Assembly (NCBI GenBank): GCA_014058405.1
Contig: CP047423.1
Span: 806,001 to 870,000 of the forward strand
Source: Candidatus Nitrospira kreftii
GTDB lineage: Bacteria > Nitrospirota > Nitrospiria > Nitrospirales > Nitrospiraceae
Length of the DNA: 64,000 nucleotides
Direction of reading: 5' to 3'
The notes below the pieces were generated by a model, which did no database searches, had not been told where the DNA came from, and saw nothing but the letters and a program-made list of their open reading frames with translations. Positions 53,747-63,989 of the stretch are shown here, piece after piece; the first letter of the stretch is position 1; each line of letters opens with the position of its first letter. Both the position numbers and the translations under genes were made by a program.

Positions 53747-54853
53747 ATGATGAGTTCACTTAAGAAGCTCGTAGAGACCGACATTATCTCAATGCTGACT
53801 CCTCGTCGCCAACTTGTTGGGCTGGACATTGGTTCAAGCGCGATCAAGGCTGCTCAGCTGAAGGAAAGTAAGGGGCGGTATTTTCTGCAAAAGTTTGGGG
53901 TCAAACCACTCGAGCCTGAGGTGATAGTTGACGGGACTGTCATGGATGAAGGCCGTGTCGTTGCGGCTATCCGAGAGCTATTCGATGAAGCAAACATCAA
54001 GAATAAACACGTGGCTATCTCGATTTCAGGACATGCCGTCATCGTCAAGAAGATTAATCTGCCGCCCATGCCGGATGAGGAATTGGAAGGCCAGGTAAAG
54101 CTAGCTGCCGAACAATATATCCCCTTCGACATCAACGAAGTCAACATCGACTTCCATGTATTGCCACCGGATCTATCGAGCGATGGACAGGGCGATATGG
54201 CGGTAATTCTGGTGGCTGCCAAGAAAGATAAAATCAACGAGCTGACGGAACTTGTGAAGGCAGCGGGGCTGATTCCAATGGTCATGGACGTCGATGCCTT
54301 TGCGATCGAAAATATGCATGCGATCAATTATCCGATGGCACAGGAAGAAACAACAGCTCTGGTCAATCTTGGTGCCAGTGTGATGAATGTCAACATCATT
54401 CGAGCAGGGTCATCCTTGTTTACCCGGGATATTCCTTTGGGTGGCAACCGCTATACCGAGGCGATTCAACGGGAAATGGGGTTGTCGTTCGAAGAGGCTG
54501 AAGAGAGTAAGAAAAATGACCGAGCCGGTGATTCCAGTGGAGTCTCAGTCGGCAACGTCATCGACAGTGTGAATGCGGAAGTTGCGGCGGAGATAGCCAG
54601 GACTGTGGACTACTTCAAGAATTCAACCGCCAATTCCGAGCTTAGTCGTGTGCTGCTTTGTGGTGGTGTGGCCAGGGCGAAGGGATTGATTCAGCAGCTT
54701 GGTGATCGGATGCAACTTTCTGTGGAAATGGCAGATCCGTTTGCAGAAATCGACATCGCTGGGTGCGATGTCGATCCTGACCTCCTGGCCGATATGGCTC
54801 CGTCTGCAGCTGTCGGTGTCGGGTTAGCACTGAGAGCGGTGGGTGACAGATGA
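53747..54853 (+). CDS. pilM: Type IV pilus assembly protein PilM
   Basis: PilM (368 aa) is an actin-like cytoplasmic protein that binds the PilN tail. The ATPase fold is marked by QLVGLDIGSSAIKAAQLKES and VLLCGGVARAKGLIQQLGDR. It overlaps pilN by four bases. Together with PilN, PilO, PilP and PilQ it forms the alignment complex. Confidence 0.96.
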   Translation: MMSSLKKLVETDIISMLTPRRQLVGLDIGSSAIKAAQLKESKGRYFLQKFGVKPLEPEVIVDGTVMDEGRVVAAIRELFDEANIKNKHVAISISGHAVIVKKINLPPMPDEELEGQVKLAAEQYIPFDINEVNIDFHVLPPDLSSDGQGDMAVILVAAKKDKINELTELVKAAGLIPMVMDVDAFAIENMHAINYPMAQEETTALVNLGASVMNVNIIRAGSSLFTRDIPLGGNRYTEAIQREMGLSFEEAEESKKNDRAGDSSGVSVGNVIDSVNAEVAAEIARTVDYFKNSTANSELSRVLLCGGVARAKGLIQQLGDRMQLSVEMADPFAEIDIAGCDVDPDLLADMAPSAAVGVGLALRAVGDR

Positions 54854-55407
54854 TTCGAATTAACCTACTGCCCGGTGGGCCAAAGGGACGACCAGCGAAG
54901 CCTCAATATGATGTTCGTGCACAGGCATTACTTGGCGTGGGAGTCATCCTGATCACGTTGGCTGGCTGTTGGTGGTATTCATCCTCCTTAGACGACGAAC
55001 TTGAGGCTCGGCAAGAGGAAAAGCAGGATAAGGAAAAGCAAGTTGCACAGCTCAAGGAGCAGGTCAAGCAGGTCCAGGACTTTGAGCAAAGGAAAAAGCT
55101 TCTGGAGGATAAGAATCGCATTATTGACCAGCTTGAGCAGTCAAGAATGGGACCCGTGAAAGTCCTGGATCATGTGAGTCAAAGTTTGGAGCCTCTTAAG
55201 GTATGGCTCACGCGACTGGGTGTAGCCTCCGAAACGGTTGAACTGGAGGGGAAGGCATTAACGAACGACGACGTGGTTGAATTCGTTAATAACTTGCGCC
55301 GCACGGATTACTTTACCGGCATCAATCTGCAGGAGAGTAAAGCCACGGTCGAAAACAAGATCAATCTGTACCAGTTCCGCTTAGCCTTCCGGCTAAAGGG
55401 GTCATGA
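54850..55407 (+). CDS. pilN: Type IV pilus assembly protein PilN
   Basis: PilN (185 aa) has the PilM-binding motif INLLP at its N-terminus, one membrane helix (ALLGVGVILITLAGCWWYSS), a Lys/Glu/Gln-rich coiled coil (about 55-100) and a periplasmic ferredoxin-like domain. Four-base overlaps with both pilM and pilO. Confidence 0.95.
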   Translation: MIRINLLPGGPKGRPAKPQYDVRAQALLGVGVILITLAGCWWYSSSLDDELEARQEEKQDKEKQVAQLKEQVKQVQDFEQRKKLLEDKNRIIDQLEQSRMGPVKVLDHVSQSLEPLKVWLTRLGVASETVELEGKALTNDDVVEFVNNLRRTDYFTGINLQESKATVENKINLYQFRLAFRLKGS

Positions 55408-56051
55408 TGGCGTTGCCACAAGTCAATCTGGATGCACTTCGCAACGTGCCAGCTACGCAAAAGGCCGCGCTCTTATTCCTTCTCGTCGGGGGCATCATCG
55501 CAGCATTTTACTTTTACATCGCGGAACCTAAGTCTGAGATCATCGTTGTGCTGGAGGCTGAGAATAGTAAGCTGGAGAGCGAGATTCAAACGCTCACGAT
55601 CAAAGTGAAGCATCTTGATGAATTAGTGGCGGCAAACAAGCAGCTCGAAATTGAGTTGGCCAAGAAGAAAGAACGACTCCCGCCGGAAGAAGAAGCCATC
55701 ATGCTGCTGAAACAGGTGTCTGACCTGGGAGTCCGACTGGGACTTGATATCAGGCTATGGAAACCGGGGGCGCCAACAGAAGATGCGTCGAAGCTCTTTG
55801 TCAAAATGCCGGTCAATGTTGAAGTAGCAGGTGTGTATCACACCGCCGCGCTGTTCTTTGATCGGATCAATCGACTACCACGGATCATTACCGTGTCGGG
55901 ACTCAAGATTGGATCTCCAAAGGTAGAACAAGGGCGAATCGTATCGCAAACGACGTTTGATCTTGTGGCCTATGCTGCGCCACAAGAGAAGCCGGTTTCG
56001 GGAACGCCAGCAGCAGGGAATGTACCGAACATTGCTCAAGCCGGGAAGTAG
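55404..56051 (+). CDS. pilO: Type IV pilus assembly protein PilO
   Basis: PilO (215 aa) pairs with PilN in the inner membrane. A membrane helix (KAALLFLLVGGIIAAFYFYI) is followed by a coiled coil and a periplasmic domain with LPPEEEAIMLLKQVSDLGVR. A short Pro-rich tail ends the protein. Confidence 0.95.
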   Translation: MMALPQVNLDALRNVPATQKAALLFLLVGGIIAAFYFYIAEPKSEIIVVLEAENSKLESEIQTLTIKVKHLDELVAANKQLEIELAKKKERLPPEEEAIMLLKQVSDLGVRLGLDIRLWKPGAPTEDASKLFVKMPVNVEVAGVYHTAALFFDRINRLPRIITVSGLKIGSPKVEQGRIVSQTTFDLVAYAAPQEKPVSGTPAAGNVPNIAQAGK

Positions 56052-56070
56052 AAGTAAGGGGTCGCCCACG

Positions 56071-56697
56071 ATGCAGCAACGGATTATGAATGAGAAGAAG
56101 GGCTGGAGCTCTTTCCTGATGGTTGGTCTTGGCATGGCATGGGTGTTAATCATCCCGTTCTGGACCGTAGATGTTCAAGCTGAGCCTTTCCCTCTACCTG
56201 GACAAATAGCGCCCATGAGGCAAGAGGCTATTAAAATCCCCCCCGTTCCGGATATTCCTCGGACGGCGCCGTCTGCCATGGAACTGCCATCCCTGGGTGA
56301 AGGTGCACAGCTGGTTCCCCAGCTGCCATTGACAGACGGTGTGACTGGTGTCGGATATGATCCTTCGGGTCGTCGAGATCCATTTGCTCCCATTGTCCAA
56401 GAACTTCAACCAGGAAAGATCGATACCACCCTTCCACCATTGCAACGTGTGACGCTGACCGAGCTCAACCTTATTGCCATTGTGTGGGGAGCATACGGCT
56501 ACACCGCGATGGTTCAAACTCCAGAAGGTCATGGGTATACCGTGCGTCGAGGAACAAGGATCGGGCAGAATAGTGGAGTGGTCAGCGCAATTACCGAACG
56601 TGGCATTATCGTTCAGGAGCGGTTCACGGATGTCTATGGCAAGAAGCAGGAGCGAGAGTACGTCAAGCTCCTTCATCCCAAAGAGGGCTCAGAATGA
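56071..56697 (+). CDS. pilP: Type IV pilus assembly protein PilP
   Basis: PilP (208 aa) links the inner-membrane PilNO to the PilQ secretin. The C-terminal beta domain reads YDPSGRRDPFAPIVQEL and LTELNLIAIVWGAYGYTAMV. A proline-rich linker precedes it. The N-terminal export signal ends DVQA/EP with no lipobox cysteine, whereas PilP is usually a lipoprotein. It overlaps pilQ by four bases. Confidence 0.92.
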   Translation: MQQRIMNEKKGWSSFLMVGLGMAWVLIIPFWTVDVQAEPFPLPGQIAPMRQEAIKIPPVPDIPRTAPSAMELPSLGEGAQLVPQLPLTDGVTGVGYDPSGRRDPFAPIVQELQPGKIDTTLPPLQRVTLTELNLIAIVWGAYGYTAMVQTPEGHGYTVRRGTRIGQNSGVVSAITERGIIVQERFTDVYGKKQEREYVKLLHPKEGSE

Positions 56698-58676
56698 AAC
56701 CAATAATCTCTCGCGCAGATAGTTTTATGACGACTAGATGCTTCATCAGGGCCTGGGGGCTCGTCTTCTTCGCTCTCACCGTATGTGCGGAGACGCGAGC
56801 TCTTGCTGACAAGACCGAGGCGGTAAAGCAAATCGACATGACACGAGCTGGAGCATCTCAGATGCGATTGCTCGCTCAAACTGTGACCGCTATTGAGGTT
56901 CGCCCCGAAGCAGATCTGGTGACCGTTGTGATCGCCGGCGATGGTCAACTATTTCCTGAGACTAACTTCTTGGACGAATCCCGCTTGGTCATCGATATCC
57001 CAGCTGTGTCCTCCACCCTCAGACGTTCCGTAATCCGGGCCGACCACTATTTACTTAAGAAGATTAGAGTGGGGCACCACGCTGATAAGATTCGGCTGGT
57101 ATTCGATGTTCCAGAACGGCCTATCTATTCGCTAGCCCGAGAAGCCAACAAGGTATTGATTACACTGAAACCGAGTGAACCAAGAGTCCTTTCTGCGATG
57201 GAGACGCGAGTTATTAATAGGGATCAGAGTGTGTCCATGCTTCCTCTCTCGCGAAAACCGAAGTTTGAAGCGAGAGAGCACGTGGCCAGAAAGGCGGCAC
57301 GAATTGTCAGGCCTGCGCAGTCTCAATTCAAGATACAGCGAGCTCAGATGACGGAAGACAGTACTTCAGCAGAGAAGGAGGAGCGATCCGATGACCTTGT
57401 CATTGGGAAAACGCGGTTTGTCGGTCGGCGCATCTCGCTCGACTTCCAGCAAGCGGACATCACCAATATTCTTCGATTGATCGCCGAAGTCAGTGGTTTC
57501 AACATCGTTGTTGGAGAGGGCGTGAAGTCGAAGGTGACGATGAAGATGGTCAATGTGCCATGGGACCAGGCATTGGATATGCTCTTAAAAATGAATGGCC
57601 TCGGCATGTTTCGTCAGGGGAGCATTGTCTGGGTCGATTCGTTGGCAAATCTTTCCAAACAGCAGGACGAAGAGGCACGGGCCAGAGATTCCAAGACGAA
57701 GGCTGAACCGGTGATCGACCGTGTCTTCTACATCAGGCATATCCCGGCGCAGGAGCTGATGCAATCGCTCAGACAGAACATGAGCCCACGCGGCCGGATG
57801 CAATTTAATAATGGAAGTAACGCGTTGGTTGTGCAGGATACGGAATCGCAGTTGACCGTGATTAAGCAGCTTGTCGAAGGGCTCGACCTAGAAGTTCCTC
57901 AGGTTCAGATTGAAGCGCGCATCGTACAGGCTGATACAGTCTATGCCCGCGGGATGGGGATTCAATGGGGGTTTAAGACCTCACAGTTTAATCCGAGCGA
58001 TTTTCATTTGATTGGAAACCCGACCGGAGGGTTTGCCCAAGCTGGCGGAACTGGAGCCACGACGATTGAGAGAACCTTCTTGGTGAATTTGCCTGCTCAG
58101 GTTGGAGGCCTGCCAGCTGTACCAGGCATCGGCTGGACCTTTGGAAAGCTGGCCGATGGATTTGCCTTGGACATGAGGCTATCAGCCGGTGAATTGCTAG
58201 GCTTGAGCAAGGTGATCGCCGCGCCCAAGATTACCACGTTGGACAAACGTGAAGCAAAGATCTCTCAAGGCGAATCAATTCCATTTCAAACGACATCGTT
58301 GCAGGGTACGCAAACAACATTCGTCGATGCGAACCTGGAGTTGAATGTCACGCCACAGATTACCTCACGTGATCCTAGGGAAGAGTATAAAAGAATCATG
58401 CTACGTGTGCGGGCGACTCGCAATGCCGTCGGCGCACGGAGTAACCCAGCTGGGCCTAGTATCGATCGACGAGAAGCGACGACCCAAGTGATCGTGAGAG
58501 ATGGAGAAACCATGGTAATCGGCGGAGTCTTTGTCGATACGCAATCCAACAACGTGCAGGGCGTTCCGTATCTTTCTCGCATGCCCGTCCTCGGTTGGCT
58601 GTTCAAGAACAAGTCTGAATCAGTCGGCAAACAAGAGCTGCTGATTTTCCTCACGCCCAGCATCGTCAAGACCTAG
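56694..58676 (+). CDS. pilQ: Type IV pilus secretin PilQ
   Basis: PilQ (660 aa) forms the outer-membrane pore for the pilus. After a signal peptide (FIRAWGLVFFALTVCAETRA) come one AMIN domain (about 60-165), the secretin/TonB short N-terminal domain (ISLDFQQADITNILRLIAEV), an N1-type domain (VFYIRHIPAQELMQSLRQNM) and the secretin barrel (about 460-655, ending MPVLGWLFKNKSESVGKQEL). Only one AMIN domain is clear. Confidence 0.96.
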   Translation: MKPIISRADSFMTTRCFIRAWGLVFFALTVCAETRALADKTEAVKQIDMTRAGASQMRLLAQTVTAIEVRPEADLVTVVIAGDGQLFPETNFLDESRLVIDIPAVSSTLRRSVIRADHYLLKKIRVGHHADKIRLVFDVPERPIYSLAREANKVLITLKPSEPRVLSAMETRVINRDQSVSMLPLSRKPKFEAREHVARKAARIVRPAQSQFKIQRAQMTEDSTSAEKEERSDDLVIGKTRFVGRRISLDFQQADITNILRLIAEVSGFNIVVGEGVKSKVTMKMVNVPWDQALDMLLKMNGLGMFRQGSIVWVDSLANLSKQQDEEARARDSKTKAEPVIDRVFYIRHIPAQELMQSLRQNMSPRGRMQFNNGSNALVVQDTESQLTVIKQLVEGLDLEVPQVQIEARIVQADTVYARGMGIQWGFKTSQFNPSDFHLIGNPTGGFAQAGGTGATTIERTFLVNLPAQVGGLPAVPGIGWTFGKLADGFALDMRLSAGELLGLSKVIAAPKITTLDKREAKISQGESIPFQTTSLQGTQTTFVDANLELNVTPQITSRDPREEYKRIMLRVRATRNAVGARSNPAGPSIDRREATTQVIVRDGETMVIGGVFVDTQSNNVQGVPYLSRMPVLGWLFKNKSESVGKQELLIFLTPSIVKT

Positions 58677-58700
58677 CGCCCATTCAGTGGGGGGTGGCCC

Positions 58701-58743
58701 AAAAGGGCGGGGGGACGCAAACCAGCGTCTCCCCGCCCTTTTT
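58701..58743 (+). terminator. Strong intrinsic terminator after pilQ
   Basis: GC-rich stem AAGGGCGGGGGGACGC pairs with GCGTCTCCCCGCCCTT around an AAACCA loop, followed by a T-run. About 18 paired bases including A-T pairs at the foot. It closes the pil operon. Confidence 0.93.
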
Positions 58744-58810
58744 ACTTGGTAGAGACCGCTGCAACGATCTTCAAGGATTTGGGTATTCTCCCCAGAAAAG
58801 TGGCGATCAT

Positions 58811-58838
58811 TTTAGTTTTGTCGGGGCTGTGTTACGAT
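58811..58838 (+). promoter_or_regulatory. Possible promoter ahead of aroB
   Basis: TACGAT at 58833-58838 with a weak TTTAGT 16 bases upstream. The -10 sits in the loop of a 7-bp inverted repeat (GGGGCTG/CAGCCCC). Confidence 0.35.
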
Positions 58839-58921
58839 GCAGCCCCTTGAGTATCGCCTGTACGACGGCAGCTTGGAAATGCTATGAACTCGTATCCCTC
58901 CGTTTTCCGCATGGTTAGGCG

Positions 58922-60016
58922 ATGACTCCGATCTTCACGATACCGGTGTCGCTAGCCGAACGAAGTTACGAAATTACGATCCGTGCGGGATTGTTGGGGA
59001 AGCTCGGGAGCGAGCTGAAGCACCATGCCGTTGAAGGAAAAGTCGCTGTCGTGACCGATCGACGAGTGGCGCGGCATTACCTAAAAAAAGTGATAGAAAC
59101 AATCAAGAGGCACGGAATTGAGCCGGTTCCGATCATTCTGGCTCCGGGTGAACGTTTCAAAACATTGAAGACAGTGGAGTTCGTGCTCGGTGTCTTGGCA
59201 CGTCATCGATTTGAACGCTCCTCTGTGCTGCTCGCGCTTGGAGGAGGAGTCGTCGGCGATGTCGCAGGGTTTGCAGCGTCGATCTACCAGCGCGGTATGT
59301 CCTATATCCAAGTGCCAACGACGCTTGTCGCTCAAGTAGATTCCAGTGTCGGAGGAAAGACAGGAGTCGACCATCGGCTGGGTAAGAACCTGATCGGATC
59401 ATTTTTTCAACCGCGTGCTGTATTGATAGATCCATTGGTGCTCCGAACCTTGCCCACGCGTGAATGGGTTGCCGGCTTGGCTGAAGTGATTAAGTACGGC
59501 ATCATCGCCGACGCGTCATTTTTTTCCTATCTGCAGCGGTACATGCCTGATCTTCTGAACCAAGTGCCCAAAGTTGTCTCGACGGTGGTGAAACGATCGT
59601 GCGAGATAAAAGCCGAGGTTGTTTCAGCTGATGAGCGCGAGTCCGATCGGAGACGAATTCTGAACTATGGCCATACTATTGGGCATGCGCTTGAAGCATT
59701 GGGCGGTTATCAATCACTGGTCCATGGAGAAGCGGTCGGAATCGGGTTGGTGCAGGAAGCTGATCTCGCCTGTTTTCAGGGGTGGTGTAGCCATGAAGTC
59801 GTTGAAGGAATTCGACGCATTGTGAAAGCTGCTGGGCTAAAAGACACAATGCCTCGGTGGAAACCTTCAAAAATATGGAAGGTGATGCTTCATGACAAAA
59901 AGGTTTCAGGGGGGCGGGTAATCGGAGTATGGCCCACGCGTCTTGGAGAGGTTCACATAGCCTCATTAGAGAAGCAGGTGTTCGATCGATGGTATGTTGC
60001 ATCGCAGTCAGCATGA
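58922..60016 (+). CDS. aroB: 3-dehydroquinate synthase
   Basis: AroB (364 aa) makes 3-dehydroquinate from DAHP, the second step of the shikimate pathway, using NAD and a divalent metal. Conserved blocks are LALGGGVVGDVAGFAASIYQ, PTTLVAQVDSSVGGKTGVDH, the metal-binding EVIKYG, and NYGHTIGHALE with a later HGEAVGIG. Length is normal. It starts a new transcription unit after the pilQ terminator. Confidence 0.97.
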   Translation: MTPIFTIPVSLAERSYEITIRAGLLGKLGSELKHHAVEGKVAVVTDRRVARHYLKKVIETIKRHGIEPVPIILAPGERFKTLKTVEFVLGVLARHRFERSSVLLALGGGVVGDVAGFAASIYQRGMSYIQVPTTLVAQVDSSVGGKTGVDHRLGKNLIGSFFQPRAVLIDPLVLRTLPTREWVAGLAEVIKYGIIADASFFSYLQRYMPDLLNQVPKVVSTVVKRSCEIKAEVVSADERESDRRRILNYGHTIGHALEALGGYQSLVHGEAVGIGLVQEADLACFQGWCSHEVVEGIRRIVKAAGLKDTMPRWKPSKIWKVMLHDKKVSGGRVIGVWPTRLGEVHIASLEKQVFDRWYVASQSA

Positions 60017-60133
60017 CTCACGCATGGATCGCTTCGTAAGGTTCCTCGGCGAGGAATCAAGTCGATGAAAATGGGTTTTTCTCTTCTGTCATGGTCGGCT
60101 TCCCGTGGGGTAACCCTGTTAGGCTAGCGTGCG

Positions 60134-61921
60134 ATGAGAGTCTTGCGAATCGCCATGGCACAGATGAACCCGACCGTCGGGGATCTGAGCGGGAATGTCC
60201 ATCGTATCCTGGAATGGATCGGTGAGGCGCGAAAATCCCAAGCGGACTTGATTGCCTTTCCCGAACTTGCCATTACCGGCTATCTTCCTGAAGACCTTCT
60301 CTTCAAACGGCAGTTTGTGAACGATAACTTACGCGCGTTGAAGGACATTGTCCGAGCCTGTCGCGGTTTGGTTGCTGTAGTAGGGTATGTGGCACGAAGT
60401 GGTCAAGCCCCGTCAAATGTCTTGCAGCTGTCGAGTGACGCAAGCGGTCGGCCGCAGCGCTATAATGCCGCGGCGCTGATTGCCAATTGCAAAATGGTCG
60501 GAACCTGTCACAAAGAGTATGTGCCGAGCGATGGAGATGAACGCCGATATTTTCGATCCGGTCAACAGCATCCACTACTCGTGATCAATGGCATGATGGT
60601 TGGTGTATCTATCGGCGAAGACTTGTGGCGTTCAGGAGAGTCTACCCGAGCGCAAGTGGCGGCCGGGGCTGAAGTGATGATCAACCTCAATGCTTCTCCA
60701 TTCCAGATCGGCAAAAGTCGTTCGCGAGAGCGGTTTCTGAGGACCTGGGCACGTAAGAACGGAGTTATTGCCTCCGTTGTGAATATGATCGGAGGCCATG
60801 ATGAGCTGGTCTTCGATGGGAATAGCCTCATCCTCGATCAATCAGGCCAAGTGATTGCGCGTGGTCGTGCCTTCAAGGAGGAGTTGGTGATAGCTGATGT
60901 GAGTCTTGATGCCGTCCGACGCAGAGGTGGTACGAGCAGGCGGACATCGGGATTGCTGAAAAAACCCATTTCGACTGTCGATCGTCTTCTGGTGAAGCTT
61001 CCGACGACGAAGGGAAATCGGGCTCATATTATGTCCAGAGTGACTGGGCCTTTGGAGGAGGTTGAGGAAATCTATCAGGCCCTGGTTCTTGCGGTGAAAG
61101 ATTATGTCCGGAAGAATGGGTTCACCCGCGTGGTGATTGGGGTGAGCGGGGGAGTCGATTCCGCATTGACGACAGTGATTGCCGCGGATGCACTTGGGGC
61201 ACCGAATGTACTCGGGATTTTCATGCCGTCTCCCTATACGTCTCATGAAAGCGAAGCAGATGCGAGGGAGCTTGCACAGAACCTCGGCATTGAGTTAAAC
61301 GTCATCCCGATTGCCCTAACATTCGAGTCCTATCGACAGTCGCTGGCTCCGGCCTTCGGTGAGCGCTCGACGGATCTGACGGAGGAGAACCTTCAGGCGC
61401 GCATTCGGGGGAATCTCCTTATGGCGATGTCCAATAAGTTTGGACATCTGGTGTTGACCACCGGGAATAAGAGCGAGCTGAGTGTGGGGTACTCCACCTT
61501 GTACGGCGATATGGCTGGTGGGTTTGCCGTCATCAAGGATGTGTCGAAGACGATGGTGTATGAGGTGGCAAGGTTCCGCAATGCTCAAGGCCCATCTCCA
61601 GTCATTCCAACGGGTACGTTGGACCGACCGCCGACCGCTGAACTCAAACCCGATCAAAAAGACGAAGATACATTGCCGCCGTACAGGGTTCTCGACCCTA
61701 TCCTTCAGGCCTATGTGGAAGAAGACCGTTCATTGGACGAGATTGTCGCGGCAGGGTTCGATCGAGCGACCGTCGCTCGTGTGGTGCGGATGGTCGATAA
61801 CAGTGAGTTTAAGCGCCGTCAGGCACCCATCGGTGTCAAGGTCACTCCTCGTGCCTTTGGGAAAGATCGTCGGATGCCGATCACGAACGGGTACCCAGCA
61901 TCGAAGAGTAGCTGTTCGTGA
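60134..61921 (+). CDS. nadE: NAD+ synthetase with inactive-looking glutaminase domain
   Basis: This 595-aa protein makes NAD+ from deamido-NAD+ and ATP. The N-terminal half is a nitrilase-type amidase domain that normally supplies ammonia from glutamine; the Glu (AFPELAITGY) and Lys (CHKEYVP) of its triad are present, but the catalytic Cys expected in the ICEDLW motif is Gly161 (SIGEDLW; codon GGC at 60614-60616). The C-terminal synthetase domain looks intact: GVSGGVDSALTTVIAADALG and TTGNKSELSVGYSTLYGDMA. The protein may therefore depend on free ammonia. glnB and glnA follow downstream. Confidence 0.95.
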   Translation: MRVLRIAMAQMNPTVGDLSGNVHRILEWIGEARKSQADLIAFPELAITGYLPEDLLFKRQFVNDNLRALKDIVRACRGLVAVVGYVARSGQAPSNVLQLSSDASGRPQRYNAAALIANCKMVGTCHKEYVPSDGDERRYFRSGQQHPLLVINGMMVGVSIGEDLWRSGESTRAQVAAGAEVMINLNASPFQIGKSRSRERFLRTWARKNGVIASVVNMIGGHDELVFDGNSLILDQSGQVIARGRAFKEELVIADVSLDAVRRRGGTSRRTSGLLKKPISTVDRLLVKLPTTKGNRAHIMSRVTGPLEEVEEIYQALVLAVKDYVRKNGFTRVVIGVSGGVDSALTTVIAADALGAPNVLGIFMPSPYTSHESEADARELAQNLGIELNVIPIALTFESYRQSLAPAFGERSTDLTEENLQARIRGNLLMAMSNKFGHLVLTTGNKSELSVGYSTLYGDMAGGFAVIKDVSKTMVYEVARFRNAQGPSPVIPTGTLDRPPTAELKPDQKDEDTLPPYRVLDPILQAYVEEDRSLDEIVAAGFDRATVARVVRMVDNSEFKRRQAPIGVKVTPRAFGKDRRMPITNGYPASKSSCS

Positions 61922-62033
61922 AAATCAGGATAGGACCCTCCCTTCCTCATTCATGGGTTTAAGTACCGAAAGCTACAGTTTCTGATTAGCCAAGAATTTG
62001 CGAAATTTTGCGGACTTGTCGCTATTTCGGCCA

Positions 62034-62062
62034 TTGAGAGACGGAAGAGGATGGGCTATGAT
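62034..62062 (+). promoter_or_regulatory. Sigma-70 promoter for glnB-glnA
   Basis: TTGAGA at 62034-62039, 17 bases, TATGAT at 62057-62062. The leader to glnB is about 110 bases. I found no convincing sigma-54 site in the nadE-glnB gap. Confidence 0.7.
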
Positions 62063-62140
62063 GATCCCCCTTAACCCACCAAAGCGTATGGTCGCATGAT
62101 CAGGGTTGTGGTGTTCTGAAAGACATTGGGTAGTGGGTAG

Positions 62141-62521
<381 letters not shown>

Positions 62522-62579
62522 CGCGAAAGATTCACACGATGGCAGTTCATTGTGGAGGATCTCTCAAAGGAGGACGGGA

Positions 62580-63989
62580 ATGAACGTGCGCGAGGTGTTG
62601 GAGTTCGCCAAGAAGCATAGGGTGAGGATGGTAGACCTGAAGTTCGTCGACTTGCCGGGTGTGTGGCAACACATGACCATCCCTCTGAGTGAACTGACAG
62701 AAGCCCTATTCAAGGACGGTTCCGGCCTTGATGGATCATCAATTCGTGGCTGGAAGGCTATTAACAACAGCGACTTATTGGTGGTTCCCGATCCCGAGAC
62801 GGCCTGCTTGGATCCCTTTACAGCAGTCCCGACGCTCAGCATGACCGGCAATGTTGTGGATCCGATCTCACGAGAAAATTACGAACGCGATCCCCGATTT
62901 ATCGCGCAGAAGGCGGAGAAATATCTCCAGAATACAAAAATTGGGGACAGCTCGTTCTGGGGGCCGGAGGCGGAATTTTTTATTTTTGATCATGCGCGTT
63001 ACGACCAAACCAGCCATAGCGGCTTCTACTATGTAGATTCCGAAGAAGGCGTATGGAACATGGGGCAAGAGGGCATCAACTTAGGGGGGAAGATCCGCCA
63101 TAAACAAGGATATTTCCCCGTCGCTCCGGCAGACACGCAACAGGATATCCGGAGTGAGATGGTCCTTGAAATGGAAAAAGCCGGCATCGTGGTGGAAAAA
63201 CATCATCACGAAACGGCCTCGGCCGGCCAGGCCGAAATTGATATTCGTTTTGATTCTCTCGTGCGAACTGCCGACAAGATGATGATGTACAAATACATCG
63301 TGAAAAACGTGGCTCGTCGGCACGGGAAGACGGCGACGTTCATGCCGAAGCCGCTGTTCAGCGATGCCGGATCCGGTATGCACACTCATCAGAGCATTTG
63401 GAAGGATGGAAAGCCGCTCTTTGCCGGGAAGGACTATGCCGGCATCTCACAGATGTGTTTGTATTATATCGGAGGCATTCTGAAACATGCGCCGGCGCTG
63501 GCTGCGTTTACGAATCCGACAACGAATTCGTACAAGCGCATCACGCCGGGATTTGAAGCGCCGGTTCTTCTCGCCTATTCCAGCCGGAATCGGTCGGCCG
63601 GCGTCCGTATCCCGATGTACTCTCCAAGTCCGAAGGCTAAACGCATCGAAGTGCGGTTTCCTGACCCCTCATGCAATCCGTACTTAGCATTCTCCGCGAT
63701 GCTCATGGCGGGTCTGGACGGTATCCAGAACAAGATCAACCCCGGTGAGCCGGCAGAAAAGGACCTCTATGATCTTGATCCAAAAGAGGCCGCCAGTATC
63801 CCCACGATGCCTGGGAGTCTTGATGAAGCGATCGGTAGTCTAGAGAAAGATCATCAGTTTCTGCTCAAGGGAGAGGTATTTACCGAGGATCTGATCGAGG
63901 CTTGGATCGGCTATAAGCGAACCAAGGAAATCGATCAGATGCGTCTTCGACCGCATCCCTATGAGTTTTTCTTATATTATGATGTCTAG
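62580..63989 (+). CDS. glnA: Glutamine synthetase, type I
   Basis: GlnA (469 aa) joins ammonia to glutamate. It begins [20 protein letters not shown] and has the GS beta-grasp motif [16 protein letters not shown], the metal and ATP sites ([44 protein letters not shown]) and the adenylylation site LYDLDPKEA with its Tyr. AAAGGAGG precedes the ATG at 62580. Confidence 0.98.
   Translation: MNVREVLEFAKKHRVRMVDLKFVDLPGVWQHMTIPLSELTEALFKDGSGLDGSSIRGWKAINNSDLLVVPDPETACLDPFTAVPTLSMTGNVVDPISRENYERDPRFIAQKAEKYLQNTKIGDSSFWGPEAEFFIFDHARYDQTSHSGFYYVDSEEGVWNMGQEGINLGGKIRHKQGYFPVAPADTQQDIRSEMVLEMEKAGIVVEKHHHETASAGQAEIDIRFDSLVRTADKMMMYKYIVKNVARRHGKTATFMPKPLFSDAGSGMHTHQSIWKDGKPLFAGKDYAGISQMCLYYIGGILKHAPALAAFTNPTTNSYKRITPGFEAPVLLAYSSRNRSAGVRIPMYSPSPKAKRIEVRFPDPSCNPYLAFSAMLMAGLDGIQNKINPGEPAEKDLYDLDPKEAASIPTMPGSLDEAIGSLEKDHQFLLKGEVFTEDLIEAWIGYKRTKEIDQMRLRPHPYEFFLYYDV

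Noticed and set aside
60040-60058. Hairpin GGTTCCTC-GGC-GAGGAATC after aroB as a terminator
   Set aside because: The stem is short and the nearest T-run is about 18 bases further on.
62540-62553. Sigma-54-like site TGGCAG-N4-TTGT before glnA
   Set aside because: Spacing is one base short and the essential -12 GC is GT; a good sigma-70 promoter for glnB-glnA exists upstream.
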